Assembly: GCA_041477815.1 (NCBI GenBank)
Contig: JBGOUV010000007.1
Coordinates: 1-40,888 of the forward strand
Source of the DNA: JBGOUV01 sp041477815
Lineage (GTDB): Bacteria; Acidobacteriota; Terriglobia; Bryobacterales; JACQDG01
DNA length: 40,888 bases
Direction of reading: 5' to 3'
The notes under the pieces are model-generated. The model searched no databases. It was not told the origin of the DNA and saw only the letters and a program-made list of their open reading frames with translations. Position 1 is the stretch's first letter. Each line of letters starts with the position of its first letter. The position numbers and the translations under genes were made by a program. Below, piece after piece: positions 32,797-40,888 of this stretch.

Positions 32797-33492
32797 TTAG
32801 GCTCGCGGTTCGACGGTTAACAACGCGGTGACGGAGGGGTGGGTCAGGTCCGGCGCTACCAGGGTGGCGCCGGAGGCCTGGAGTTCCGCGATCGAGCTCA
32901 GGCCGGTGGCTACGGCGATGGTTTCCAGACCGTTGGCCCGGCCGGCTTCGATATCGTTGGGCGTATCGCCGATCAAGACCGCTCGGGACACACCGTTCCA
33001 CCCGCCCCATTTCCGGGCGTGACCCAGCGCCAGGCGGGCCAGTTCGGTGCGGGAAGAGGCCATCTCGCCGAAAGCGCCGAATCGGAAGAACTGATCCAGG
33101 CCGGCGCGCTCCAGTTTTTTCCACCCGATGCGGGTCAGGTTGCCCGTAACCAATCCCAGGAGCGCCTTCTGGCGTTGGAGGCGCCGGAGCAGGGGGCGGA
33201 CGCCGGGACACGTCTTGCGGCGCAGGTCGGAGGGCGAACAGGCATAGTGGCGCTCCGCCGCCCGGTAGATGGCGTGCAGAGCGCTGTGGGCGCGGCGGCG
33301 GGGCACCCGGGCGTTGACCATCATCTGCACGAGGATGTCGGGATCGAGCATCCCGTGCAAGGGAATATTGTCATTACGGGTCTCCACGCCAAGGACCTCG
33401 CGGATGGCGGCGACCAGCGCGTCGCGATGCGCCGGTCCGGCGCGCCGGAGCAGCGTGCCGTCGATGTCGAACAGAGCCAACAAGCGCGCCAT
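32797..33492 (-). CDS. HAD-superfamily phosphatase
   Basis: 231 aa. L-F-D9-I-D11-G-T-L-L is the DxD motif (nucleophile and acid). V-T-G-N-L-T and K-K-L-E are motifs II/III, and L-I-G-D-T-P-N-D-I-E-A-G motif IV. Resembles phosphoglycolate phosphatase and related small-phosphate hydrolases; the substrate is not defined. The gene is divergent from the macrodomain gene across only 20 bp. Confidence 0.9.
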   Translation of the reverse strand: MARLLALFDIDGTLLRRAGPAHRDALVAAIREVLGVETRNDNIPLHGMLDPDILVQMMVNARVPRRRAHSALHAIYRAAERHYACSPSDLRRKTCPGVRPLLRRLQRQKALLGLVTGNLTRIGWKKLERAGLDQFFRFGAFGEMASSRTELARLALGHARKWGGWNGVSRAVLIGDTPNDIEAGRANGLETIAVATGLSSIAELQASGATLVAPDLTHPSVTALLTVEPRA

Positions 33493-33512
33493 CAGGGTTA
33501 CTATAACAACGT

Positions 33513-34052
33513 ATGGAGGTGCGCATCGGAGAGGGCGTGCTGGCCTTGTGGCAGGGCGACATCACGAAGTTCGCGGCCGACGCCATCGTCAACGCCGCCA
33601 ATTCGCGGCTGCTCGGGGGCGGCGGGGTGGATGGGGCCATCCATCGGGCCGGGGGGCCGTCGATCCTGGCCGAGCTGGACGTCCTCCGCGCGCAGACCGG
33701 AGGCTGTCCCACCGGCTCGGCGGTCTTGACCGGGGCGGGCAAGCTGCCGGGGCGGTACGTCCTACATGCGGTGGGACCGGTGTATCGGGACGGCCGGCAC
33801 GGGGAGCCCGAGTTGCTGGCGTCCTGTTACCGGACCTGTCTCCAGTTGGCCCAGGAGCACGGCGCCCGCACCGTGTCGTTTCCGTCGATCAGCACCGGGG
33901 TATACGGGTATCCGCTGGAGGCGGCGGCCGAGATTGCGGTCCGCGAGGTGAGGGCGTTTCTCGGGCGCCCGGACTGCCGCCTCGCAAGGGTTACGCTGGT
34001 AGTGTTTGGTCCCCCGGCCCTGGCGGTCTACGAGCGGGTGCTACAATCGTAA
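33513..34052 (+). CDS. Macrodomain (ADP-ribose-binding) protein, YmdB-like
   Basis: 179 aa, a single macrodomain. G-D-I-T-K-F-A-A-D-A-I-V-N-A-A-N (15-30), then G-G-G-G-V-D-G-A-I-H-R-A-G-G (35-48) and S-F-P-S-I-S-T-G-V-Y-G-Y-P match the ADP-ribose cleft of the YmdB/MacroD group. These hydrolyse O-acetyl-ADP-ribose or remove ADP-ribose from proteins. The small unknown gene starts four bases after its stop and is probably cotranscribed. Confidence 0.93.
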   Translation: MEVRIGEGVLALWQGDITKFAADAIVNAANSRLLGGGGVDGAIHRAGGPSILAELDVLRAQTGGCPTGSAVLTGAGKLPGRYVLHAVGPVYRDGRHGEPELLASCYRTCLQLAQEHGARTVSFPSISTGVYGYPLEAAAEIAVREVRAFLGRPDCRLARVTLVVFGPPALAVYERVLQS

Positions 34053-34056
34053 GGAT

Positions 34057-34557
34057 ATGCAGTTCTTACGGGCCGGGGATCAGCAACTGATCTTCCTGGA
34101 GCTGGAGAAGGATTTGGTGTCGGGCCTGGCCAAACAGGCAGGCTTCGACTGCGCTCTGCAGGAAGACGGCCGGAGAATGGTGCTGGAACTGACCCCCGCC
34201 GATTCTCAGGATCCGCTATTGCTGTTCGACGCTGCGGATCCGGCTAACCTGGGGTGGTTCTCCCGCTGCCAGTTTTATGTGGACGGGCGCACCGGGGCCG
34301 TCCTGCAGACGCCCTTAACCATCGCCAACTGCCGCGACCCCGAAGGGCGGCTGCGGCAGAGCGTGAAGGTAGCGGTTACCAAGGAGTTGCCGGCCGGATT
34401 CCATCTGCCGGGACAGCAGTCGATCAACGAGCAGGTGGTTTATGCCTTGCTCTACAATCTGCTGGCGGCGCTGCGGAATACGGGCGTGGCGGTGTGCGGG
34501 GGACCGGTGGTGGTGCCGCTGGCGGGGCGTACCGAACGGACCGGATCACGCAATTAA
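34057..34557 (+). CDS. Unknown protein, 166 aa
   Basis: No family recognised. It starts M-Q-F-L-R-A-G-D-Q-Q-L-I-F-L-E-L-E and contains L-L-F-D-A-A-D-P and I-N-E-Q-V-V-Y-A-L-L-Y-N-L-L-A-A-L. No leader or membrane segment, so cytoplasmic. AAGGAT precedes the ATG. It lies four bases after the macrodomain gene, suggesting a role in the same process. Confidence 0.65.
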   Translation: MQFLRAGDQQLIFLELEKDLVSGLAKQAGFDCALQEDGRRMVLELTPADSQDPLLLFDAADPANLGWFSRCQFYVDGRTGAVLQTPLTIANCRDPEGRLRQSVKVAVTKELPAGFHLPGQQSINEQVVYALLYNLLAALRNTGVAVCGGPVVVPLAGRTERTGSRN

Positions 34558-34723
34558 GGCGGAGGGTCGTACGGCCTTTCCCCTTGTCATATGTCGGTAC
34601 GCCGGTACCAGTCAAAATGTAACCGACGTTCTATTGTTCCCCGACCGGAATCCTGGCAGAATCGACAATGTACCAGGGACGACTAACTGAGGAACGCCGG
34701 GGGGACGAACTTCAGTGAGTCAC

Positions 34724-34758
34724 AAGGCCGGCTCTTCGTGAGCCGGCCTTATTTTTTT
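34724..34758 (+). terminator. Strong intrinsic terminator
   Basis: AAGGCCGGCTC, loop TTCGT, GAGCCGGCCTT (11 perfect pairs), one A, then seven T. It ends the macrodomain operon, or acts as an attenuator, since the oxidoreductase ATG is only 26 bases beyond it. A TACAAT box lies at 34761-34766. Confidence 0.9.
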
Positions 34759-34783
34759 GGTACAATCTCTGGCGGAGGTCTTT

Positions 34784-36106
34784 ATGGCGGAGGCGGTAAA
34801 TCGCAGGGACTTTGTGAGCCAGGCAATGGGAGTCGGGGCGGCGCTCGGATTCAGCCGCCAACTGGCGGCGCTGCCGCCGCAGGGGCGCGTCGTGGGAGCC
34901 AACGACCGCATCAACATCGGCATCATCGGGGTGGGGACCCGCGGTGGGGGCCTGCTCCGGCAGTTGGTGCGGATGAGCGAGAAGAACGACAAGATCAAGA
35001 TCGTCGCCGTCTGCGACGTCTACGAGAAGCGCAAACGAGAGGCCCAGGAGCGGTCCAAGGCGGAGTTTGCCACCCTGGACTACCGCGAGCTGCTCGATCG
35101 CAAGGACATCGATGTGGTGATCATCGCCACGCCCGACCACTGGCACGGCAAGATGGCCATGGAAGCCATGGACCGCGGCAAGGACGTCTACCTCGAAAAG
35201 CCGATGACCCACACGCTCGAGGAGGCTCGCCAGGTCTGGCAGATGAGCATGCAGAGCAAGCGCGTCCTCCAGGTGGGCTCGCAGACCACCTCCGCCGACC
35301 AGTGGTGGAAGGCGCGGAAGGTGATCCAGGACGGGCTGATCGGCCAGTTGCTGCTGAGCCAAGGGTCGTATCACCGGAATTCGAGAGAAGGCGAGTGGAA
35401 CTGGACCATCGACCCGGAGGCCGGTCCGGACGGCAAGGGCGACAACTATATCGACTGGAAGATGTGGCTGGGGTCGGCGCCCAAGCGGGCCTTCGACGCC
35501 GACCGCTTCTTCCGCTTCCGCAAGTATTGGGACTACTCGGGCGGGATCGCCACCGACCTGTTCTACCACGTGGTGGCGCCGCTGAACATCTGCTGGGGCG
35601 AGGCGCAGTTCCCCTACCGGGTCTGCGGGATGGGCGGCATCTACGTGTTCAAGGACCGCGAGGTGCCCGACACCTTCACCCTCATGGCCGACTACGCCAA
35701 GGGCCACTCGCTGGTGCTGAGCTCCTCCATGGCCAACTCCACCCATATCCCGGGCCTGATCCGCGGGCACGAGGGGACCATCGTGATGGTCGATCACGGC
35801 ATGTTCGAGGGCCGGACCGATCACATCACGGTCACCGGTGAGCCCCGGTTCAAGGAGGAATTCACCAAGCGGACCGGCGGCGAAATGAAGCTGACCATCC
35901 CGGTGGAGGACAAGGGTCCCGACGCCCACATGCAGAACTTCCTGGACAGCGTCCGTTCCCGCGAAAAACCGACGCTGGACGCGCTCACCGGATACAAAGC
36001 GATGGTCACCATCCAGATGGCCGTGGACAGCTATCGCGAGGGCAAGATTCTGTACTGGGACGAGGCCAAGCACAAAGTGGTCGACAAGCCACCGAAACTG
36101 GCGTAG
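34784..36106 (+). CDS. Gfo/Idh/MocA-family oxidoreductase, twin-arginine-type leader
   Basis: 440 aa from the ATG at 34784, with GGAGG seven bases upstream; an in-frame ATG at 34757 lies in the terminator and is rejected. The leader N-R-R-D-F-V-S-Q-A-M-G-V-G is a Tat-like motif, so the enzyme probably folds with NAD(P) before export. Rossmann loop G-I-I-G-V-G-T-R-G-G-G and L-E-K-P-M-T-H-T-L-E-E-A follow. Such exported Gfo/Idh proteins are common in Acidobacteriota and Planctomycetota. Substrate unknown. Confidence 0.92.
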   Translation: MAEAVNRRDFVSQAMGVGAALGFSRQLAALPPQGRVVGANDRINIGIIGVGTRGGGLLRQLVRMSEKNDKIKIVAVCDVYEKRKREAQERSKAEFATLDYRELLDRKDIDVVIIATPDHWHGKMAMEAMDRGKDVYLEKPMTHTLEEARQVWQMSMQSKRVLQVGSQTTSADQWWKARKVIQDGLIGQLLLSQGSYHRNSREGEWNWTIDPEAGPDGKGDNYIDWKMWLGSAPKRAFDADRFFRFRKYWDYSGGIATDLFYHVVAPLNICWGEAQFPYRVCGMGGIYVFKDREVPDTFTLMADYAKGHSLVLSSSMANSTHIPGLIRGHEGTIVMVDHGMFEGRTDHITVTGEPRFKEEFTKRTGGEMKLTIPVEDKGPDAHMQNFLDSVRSREKPTLDALTGYKAMVTIQMAVDSYREGKILYWDEAKHKVVDKPPKLA

Positions 36107-36131
36107 GACCGGCCCCCGGCCGGTCCTTAGG

Positions 36132-36254
36132 CTAGCCCGTGGCAGAAATAAGATCTGGCAACCTTGCCAGAAACTCAACCCCGCAGAATCAACGACTTGC
36201 CGTGGTGCAAATTTGCACCACGTGACTCCAGGACACTTTTTCCACGGCCACTAG
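36132..36254 (+). repeat. Palindrome-rich mobile repeat, copy C
   Basis: 123 bp from CTAG to CTAG, same orientation as copy B. Hairpin 1: TCTGGCAA-CC-TTGCCAGA (36154-36171). Shared spacer CGCAGAATCAACGACTTGCC (36182-36201). Hairpin 2 is a perfect 22-nt palindrome centred on GCAAATTTGC (36201-36222). Right end: GACACTTTTTCCACGG. It lies in the gap between an oxidoreductase and TonB receptor 2. Confidence 0.85.
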
Positions 36255-36378
36255 AAATCTTTCAGGCGCTCCGTTCTTGACAGGTCGCCGGACTGTCCCA
36301 AAATGTTAACCACTCCGGGCAACCGGTGACCCACCCCTTGTTGTGCTAGAATTCTCTTCAAGCTTGGGAGGTTTCAAA

Positions 36379-39300
36379 ATGCATCGGATTCGCTACGGTG
36401 TCCTCGTATTGTTAACCGCCGGCGCCCTGCTCGCTCAGTCCGAGTTGGCCACCCTCACCGGCATCGTCACCGACCCCAGCGGCGGGGTCCTGGCCAATGT
36501 CGACATCACCGTGGCCAACGAAGCCACCAACCTTACCACCACCGCCAAGACCAACGACACCGGCCGCTACTTCGCCCCCAGCCTCAAGCCGGGCGTGTAC
36601 ACGGTCACGGCCTCTTTCGCCGGGTTCAAGAAGTACGTCAACTCCGGCGTGATCCTCCAGGTGAACGACACCGCGCGGCTCGACATCACCCTCACCGTCG
36701 GCGCCGTCACCGAAGAGATCACCGTCACCGCCTCCGCTCCCCTGCTGCAGACCGAGACCTCCGACCGCGGCGCCGTCATCGACCAGCGCAAAATCATCGA
36801 GCTGCCCCTCAACGGCCGCGACTACAACCAGCTTGCCACCCTCTCCCCCGGCGTCCTGCTGCCCACGCCCCGCCTGCAGTCCATCGGATTCAAAGGCGTG
36901 TTCAACGTCAACGGCAACCGCGCCTTCCAGAACGCCTTCCAGCTTGACGGCGTGGACAACACTTCTTACTCCAATTCCTTCCGAGGCGGCAACACCCAGG
37001 TGGTGCAGCCCTCCATCGAAGCGCTGCAGGAGTTCAAGATTCAGACCAACGCCTACTCCGCCGAGTTCGGCCGCTCCTCGGGCGCTTTGATCAACGCCGT
37101 CATCAAGAGCGGCACCAACAACCTCCACGGCTCCGCTTACGAGTTCCACCGCAACGACAACTTCGACGCCACCAACTTTTTCGCCAACAAGACCAGCTCG
37201 CCGGAGCCGTTCCGCCTGCGCAACCAGTTTGGCGGCACCCTCGGGGGTCCCATCATCAAGAACAAAACGTTCTTGTTCGGCGACTACGAAGCTCTCCGCG
37301 ACCGCACCGGCACGGTCCGTCTATCCTCGGTGCCGCAATCCATCTGGAAGCGCGGCCAGTTCACCGTGCCCATTCTGAACCCCTACAACCCCAGCGACAC
37401 CACCGGCGAGGACTTCCGCCGTCCCGCCACCGCCGACTGCAACGACGGCCGCGGCAACTGCTGGATCATTCCGGCGAGCATGATCGATCCGGTGGGCAAG
37501 CGCATCGTGGACGTCAACCCCGACCCCAACACCGGCCTCCCCGGCCAGGTGGACAATAACTACGTCAACGTCCCCATTGAGCCCAACCGCACCGACCAGT
37601 TTGACCTCCGCGGCGACCACAGCATGTCCCAGAGCCTGAATTTCTTCGGCCGCTACTCTTTCTCCGATACCAAAATCTTCCGCCCGGCGCCGCGCCCCGG
37701 CCTTTCGGAGGGCTCCTTCAACGACACTTTCGGGGCCGCGTTGTGGCGGTCGCAGGGGATCGCCGCCGGCGCCACCAAAGTATGGTCGCCGGCCCTGGTC
37801 TCCGATACCCGCTTCGGTTTTTCCCGGGGCAACTTCTACCAGACGCCTCCCAACGCCGGCTCCGGCTGCCCCGAGAAGCTCATCGGCCTCAAGGGCGGTC
37901 CCACCGACGAAGCCGTCTGCGGTGGCATCCCCGTCACCAACCTGCCCGGCGGCAACCAGCGCCGCATCGGACGCACCACCTCCGTGCCCCAGTTCCAGAC
38001 CCCCCGCTCCATCGACATCCGCCATTCCGTGTCCTGGTCCCGCTCCGCCCACGCCTTGAAACTGGGCGGCGAGTTCCTGCACGTCCAGACCGGCATCCGC
38101 GACGTCAGCTCCCTGCTCGGCAACTTTAACTACTCGGGCCGTTTTACCGGACAGAACGGCCAGTACCAGGGCGGCCTCGCCGACCTGCTCCTGGGATTCC
38201 CAACTCAGTATCAGCAGGACTCTAACACCGTTTTCAACCAGTGGCAGAAGATGTACTTCCTGTTTGCCCAGGACGACTGGAAGGTCAACTCCAAGCTGAC
38301 CCTCAACCTCGGACTGCGCTACGAGTACGCCACCCCGCCCCGCGAGCGCGATAACCAGTGGGCCAACTACGACCTCGGCCAGGGCAAGTTTGTCACCGCC
38401 AAGGACGGTAGCATGTTCGACCGCGCCTTGATCCACCCCGATCGCAACAACTTCGGCCCCCGCATCGGCCTGGCTTACACGCCCCTGCGCCGTACGGTGG
38501 TCCGGGCCGCCTATGGGGTGTTCTACAACCACACCAACCGCCAGGGACGCGAAGGTCTGCTCGGCTTCAACTTCCCCTTCATTGTCCAGGGTAACCTCCA
38601 GATCGCCGGCAGCAACAACCTGAAGGCCACCGACGCCATCTTCCGGCTGCAGGACGGGATCACCCCCGGTTTCCTCGATCCCACCAAGGTCAACCTATCC
38701 ACTCTCTCGCGCAAGGGACAGGATCCGTCCCAGCGCACCACCTACGTCCAGCAATGGAACTTCGGCATCCAGCAGGAGCTGGTGAAGGATGTATTATTCG
38801 AGGTCGCCTATGTCGGGAACAAAGGCTCCAAGCTCGCCGCGTTCCGTAATCTCAACCAGCGCCCGGTGAGCTTCAACACGTTCGGCGAGCCCGTCGCCGG
38901 CGCCCTGCCGCTGGCCTCTCAGAACCTCAACGGCGACATCCAGTATCTGGAGAACCTGGGCCGCTCGAACTATCACTCCCTGCAGACGCGCCTGGAGAAG
39001 CGCTTTTCGGCCGGCCTCTCGGCGCTGGTGTCCTACACTTGGGGGAAGGCCCTCACCGATTCGGTGGATCACCTCTCCACCTCCGGCGCCGGCAACGGCG
39101 TGGACGTCGGCGCCTTCCGGGAGCCCCAGAACGGATACAACCGCCGCCAGGAGTACGGTCTGGCCGAATTCGACGTCAAGCAGCGCTTCGTGGCCTCCGC
39201 CGTGTGGCAGCTTCCCTACGGCCGCGGCCGGCATTTCGGCCCGGGCGCCGGCAAAGGCCTGGACCTGGTCCTGGGCGGATGGGAGTTTTCGCCCATCATT

Positions 39301-39744
39301 ACCTTCCAGCAGGGCTTGGGTCTCAGCGCCAACCAGTCCCAGCTCCTCAACCTGGGCGGGGAGCGCCGCAGCCGGCCCAACCGGATCGGCAACGGCAGCC
39401 TGGACGCGAGCCAGCAGAATGTGGACCGCTTCTTCGATACCAACGCCTTCGTCATTCTCCAGACCAGCCGCACGGTCGCCGGCTTCGTCCCCAACCAGGC
39501 CTACGGCAACTCCGGCCTCGGCATCCTGCGCGGTCCCAACCTCCACAACGTGGACTTCAATCTCAATAAGACCTTCGCCGTCACCGAACGCCACTCCGTG
39601 CAGTTCCGGGCCGAGTTCTTCAACGCCTTCAACCGCGCGAACTTCGGCGTCCCCGGCATCACCATGGGCGCCGGCTTCGGCCAGATCGTCAACACCTCGA
39701 CCGAGGCGCGCATCATACAGTTCGCGCTGAAGTACCGGTTCTGA
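36379..39744 (+). CDS. Oar-like TonB-dependent receptor with carboxypeptidase-regulatory domain (2)
   Basis: 1121 aa from the ATG at 36379 (GGGAGG eight bases upstream); a longer start at 36343 is not preferred. Signal peptide to about L-L-A-Q. Cna-B-like domain at about 20-105 (T-L-T-G-I-V-T-D-P-S-G-G-V-L, G-R-Y-F-A-P-S-L-K-P-G-V-Y-T-V). Plug with I-E-L-P-L-N-G-R-D-Y-N-Q-L, L-D-G-V-D-N-T and V-I-K-S-G-T-N-N-L-H-G-S. A long barrel ends F-A-L-K-Y-R-F, a terminal Phe for barrel assembly. Weak TTGACA (36277) and TAGAAT (36347) boxes lie upstream, poorly spaced. A secreted protein gene follows after three bases. Confidence 0.93.
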   Translation: MHRIRYGVLVLLTAGALLAQSELATLTGIVTDPSGGVLANVDITVANEATNLTTTAKTNDTGRYFAPSLKPGVYTVTASFAGFKKYVNSGVILQVNDTARLDITLTVGAVTEEITVTASAPLLQTETSDRGAVIDQRKIIELPLNGRDYNQLATLSPGVLLPTPRLQSIGFKGVFNVNGNRAFQNAFQLDGVDNTSYSNSFRGGNTQVVQPSIEALQEFKIQTNAYSAEFGRSSGALINAVIKSGTNNLHGSAYEFHRNDNFDATNFFANKTSSPEPFRLRNQFGGTLGGPIIKNKTFLFGDYEALRDRTGTVRLSSVPQSIWKRGQFTVPILNPYNPSDTTGEDFRRPATADCNDGRGNCWIIPASMIDPVGKRIVDVNPDPNTGLPGQVDNNYVNVPIEPNRTDQFDLRGDHSMSQSLNFFGRYSFSDTKIFRPAPRPGLSEGSFNDTFGAALWRSQGIAAGATKVWSPALVSDTRFGFSRGNFYQTPPNAGSGCPEKLIGLKGGPTDEAVCGGIPVTNLPGGNQRRIGRTTSVPQFQTPRSIDIRHSVSWSRSAHALKLGGEFLHVQTGIRDVSSLLGNFNYSGRFTGQNGQYQGGLADLLLGFPTQYQQDSNTVFNQWQKMYFLFAQDDWKVNSKLTLNLGLRYEYATPPRERDNQWANYDLGQGKFVTAKDGSMFDRALIHPDRNNFGPRIGLAYTPLRRTVVRAAYGVFYNHTNRQGREGLLGFNFPFIVQGNLQIAGSNNLKATDAIFRLQDGITPGFLDPTKVNLSTLSRKGQDPSQRTTYVQQWNFGIQQELVKDVLFEVAYVGNKGSKLAAFRNLNQRPVSFNTFGEPVAGALPLASQNLNGDIQYLENLGRSNYHSLQTRLEKRFSAGLSALVSYTWGKALTDSVDHLSTSGAGNGVDVGAFREPQNGYNRRQEYGLAEFDVKQRFVASAVWQLPYGRGRHFGPGAGKGLDLVLGGWEFSPIITFQQGLGLSANQSQLLNLGGERRSRPNRIGNGSLDASQQNVDRFFDTNAFVILQTSRTVAGFVPNQAYGNSGLGILRGPNLHNVDFNLNKTFAVTERHSVQFRAEFFNAFNRANFGVPGITMGAGFGQIVNTSTEARIIQFALKYRF

Positions 39745-39747
39745 AGG

Positions 39748-40467
39748 ATGTTTTCACCGCAGAGGATACTGCTCGTACTCGGTGCCTGGGGTGTCCTCTG
39801 CGGCGAATCCCCGCCCGACCCCCAGCTTCCTCTCAAGTCCGTCTTCCCCGCGTCCGCCCCCCGCTATCCCAACCTCTGGTTCTACCTCGACACCCGCCAG
39901 GCCTCGACTTACGAAGCCGCGGTGAAGCGGGTCACCGAACACCTCCGCCTCGCCCTGCGCCTGCGCGAGTACCGCGGCCCCTTCACTAACGCCGAAGGCT
40001 GCGACTTCGAGGCCCGCATCGAACACCTCCAGCCCTGGGAAGATCCGGCGCACCGCGCCCTGCAGCACTCCCACGCCTTCCACATCCGCTACTACTACAC
40101 ACCCCTCCTCCAGAAGAACCTCCACCGCGTCCGCCTCGCCGACAACCGCGACTACTGGCGCTTCGCCGCCAGCGTCCATTACGAAGTGGAGCACACCAAC
40201 CCCAATCACGCCGACGTCGAAGCCTGCCCCATCTGCGGCCGCACCGGCGACTACGCCGGCCTGCGGGGCAACCTGGTCGAGATGGTCCACGACCCGCTGG
40301 GCCTGGAGCTGGTCCTCACCGGCAAGATCCGGGGCCAGGCCGTCCGGCACGAAGACTTCGACGAACGCCCCGTCGCCGGCCTCGGCGCCCTGGGGCAGTC
40401 GCAGATCCTCGCAGGCGGGAAAGGGGATCGGAACACGCTTCGCATCGGCATTGTGATGATCACCTGA
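39748..40467 (+). CDS. Exported protein of unknown function in the TonB receptor operon
   Basis: 239 aa. N-terminal hydrophobic leader (I-L-L-V-L-G-A-W-G-V-L-C-G), cleaved or lipid-linked at the Cys (L-C-G-E). The body contains H-Y-E-V-E-H-T-N-P-N-H-A-D-V-E-A-C-P-I-C-G, with a C-x-x-C pair, and ends I-G-I-V-M-I-T. I recognise no family. The start is three bases after the receptor stop with GAAGG before it, so the two are likely translated together; a role in handling the receptor's ligand is an inference. Confidence 0.7.
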   Translation: MFSPQRILLVLGAWGVLCGESPPDPQLPLKSVFPASAPRYPNLWFYLDTRQASTYEAAVKRVTEHLRLALRLREYRGPFTNAEGCDFEARIEHLQPWEDPAHRALQHSHAFHIRYYYTPLLQKNLHRVRLADNRDYWRFAASVHYEVEHTNPNHADVEACPICGRTGDYAGLRGNLVEMVHDPLGLELVLTGKIRGQAVRHEDFDERPVAGLGALGQSQILAGGKGDRNTLRIGIVMIT

Positions 40468-40504
40468 GGATGCTCCCCCCCTCCGGCTGGCGCTCGCCGC
40501 CGCT

Positions 40505-40570
40505 ACCGTGATGGTCCCCAGGCGCGACGGGGCCAAGCTCGCCACCGGCGTCTACCTTCCTGCTACCACA
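40505..40570 (+). pseudogene. N-terminal scrap of a CocE/NonD-type hydrolase
   Basis: The frame reads T-V-M-V-P-R-R-D-G-A-K-L-A-T-G-V-Y-L-P-A, the characteristic N-terminal start of CocE/NonD (X-Pro dipeptidyl-peptidase-like) alpha/beta hydrolases. The similarity ends within 25 codons and a terminator-like hairpin follows. A remnant only. Confidence 0.5.
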
Positions 40571-40583
40571 GGGCCGGCTCGCG

Positions 40584-40601
40584 CTCCCCGGGGGAGTTTT
40601 T
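40584..40601 (+). terminator. Weak intrinsic terminator
   Basis: CTCCC, loop CGG, GGGAG (5 pairs), then five T. It lies downstream of the TonB receptor operon and may end it. Confidence 0.4.
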
Positions 40602-40791
40602 CACCCGGCTCCAGGCGCCGCTCCTGCGGCCGCAACCCAGCCCCCGCTTTCTGTCGCGCCGGTGCGGCCAGTCACAAGAATCTGTAATATGACTAAGTCC
40701 AGCGGCTGCAACGGGATGCAGTGCCTCTCCCCGGCCACGGGGGACCGGATTTTTGGAGGGACGCGCTACTCTGGAGGTAGAAGGAGTTGGT

Positions 40792-40839
40792 ATGCCAGAC
40801 GATCCCATTATCATCGTCATCCCGGATTACTCGTTCTAG
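40792..40839 (+). CDS. Very short frame with a strong ribosome binding site
   Basis: 15 codons: M-P-D-D-P-I-I-I-V-I-P-D-Y-S-F then TAG. GGAGG and AAGGAG stand 5-20 bases upstream, unusually strong for a chance frame. It could be a small peptide, a leader peptide, or the start of a gene that has lost its body. I see nothing else in 40602-40888. Confidence 0.25.
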   Translation: MPDDPIIIVIPDYSF

Positions 40840-40888
40840 GGCCCGGGAGGGATCTTAGAGTGATCGAATCGAGCGCCACAATCAAACC

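Noticed and set aside
40563..40820. 85-aa minus-strand frame
   Set aside because: Composition is not protein-like and it opposes the terminator and short plus-strand frame.

Overview
The window is about 41 kb of chromosome with high G+C. It looks like a bacterium of the phylum Acidobacteriota, probably of the Solibacter/Bryobacter type. Four things point there: two giant Oar-like TonB-dependent receptors with an N-terminal carboxypeptidase-regulatory (Cna-B-like) domain, several Gfo/Idh/MocA oxidoreductases (one with a twin-arginine-like leader), paired M16 peptidases, and a NIPSNAP protein. The phylum assignment is an inference from gene content.

Layout. (1) 37-4443, minus strand: an Nramp-family metal carrier preceded by a soluble PRC/MgtE_N/CBS protein, then a CYTH protein and a polyprenyl diphosphate synthase. 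(2) 4446-5266: gene debris. (3) 5267-8434: PEGA protein, small membrane protein with a partial tandem duplication behind it, FmdB zinc ribbon, NIPSNAP protein and a small unknown protein. (4) 8431-8676: two copies of a palindrome-rich mobile repeat (a third is at 36132-36254). (5) 8684-12615, minus: an M16 peptidase pair and an ECF-type sigma factor with a cysteine-rich tail. (6) 12640-13235: a decapitated GTPase gene and an IS630-type transposase remnant. (7) 13253-18190: TonB receptor 1, then divergently DUF29 and an oxidoreductase. (8) 18219-20419: a beta-propeller lipoprotein exactly bracketed by direct repeats, DAHP synthase, tRNA-Ala(GGC). (9) 20644-28227, minus: an ABC substrate-binding fragment, a DUF4380-like protein, an SDR, and a long housekeeping run (rplI, rpsR, rpsF, pth, rplY, prs, ispE, apt, acylphosphatase and a 44-aa basic protein). 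(10) 28582-34557: an oxidoreductase, a two-gene module of a membrane protein and a DHH/DHHA1 phosphoesterase, a sugar isomerase/epimerase, a HAD phosphatase, a macrodomain protein and an unknown protein. (11) 34724-40467, plus: terminator, Tat-type oxidoreductase, repeat copy C, TonB receptor 2 and a secreted partner. The last 420 bp hold a CocE-like fragment, a terminator and a 15-codon frame.

Strongest leads. First, three copies of a roughly 120-bp element whose two hairpins keep their shape while the stem sequences change, two of them bounded by CTAG, in a window that also contains an IS630 fragment. Second, the translationally coupled DHH phosphoesterase/membrane protein pair with lower G+C than its surroundings. 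Third, the noncanonical Nramp carrier linked to an MgtE-like sensory protein, with a terminator sitting just before the start codon. Fourth, a lipoprotein gene whose start and stop codons both lie inside a 15-bp direct repeat.
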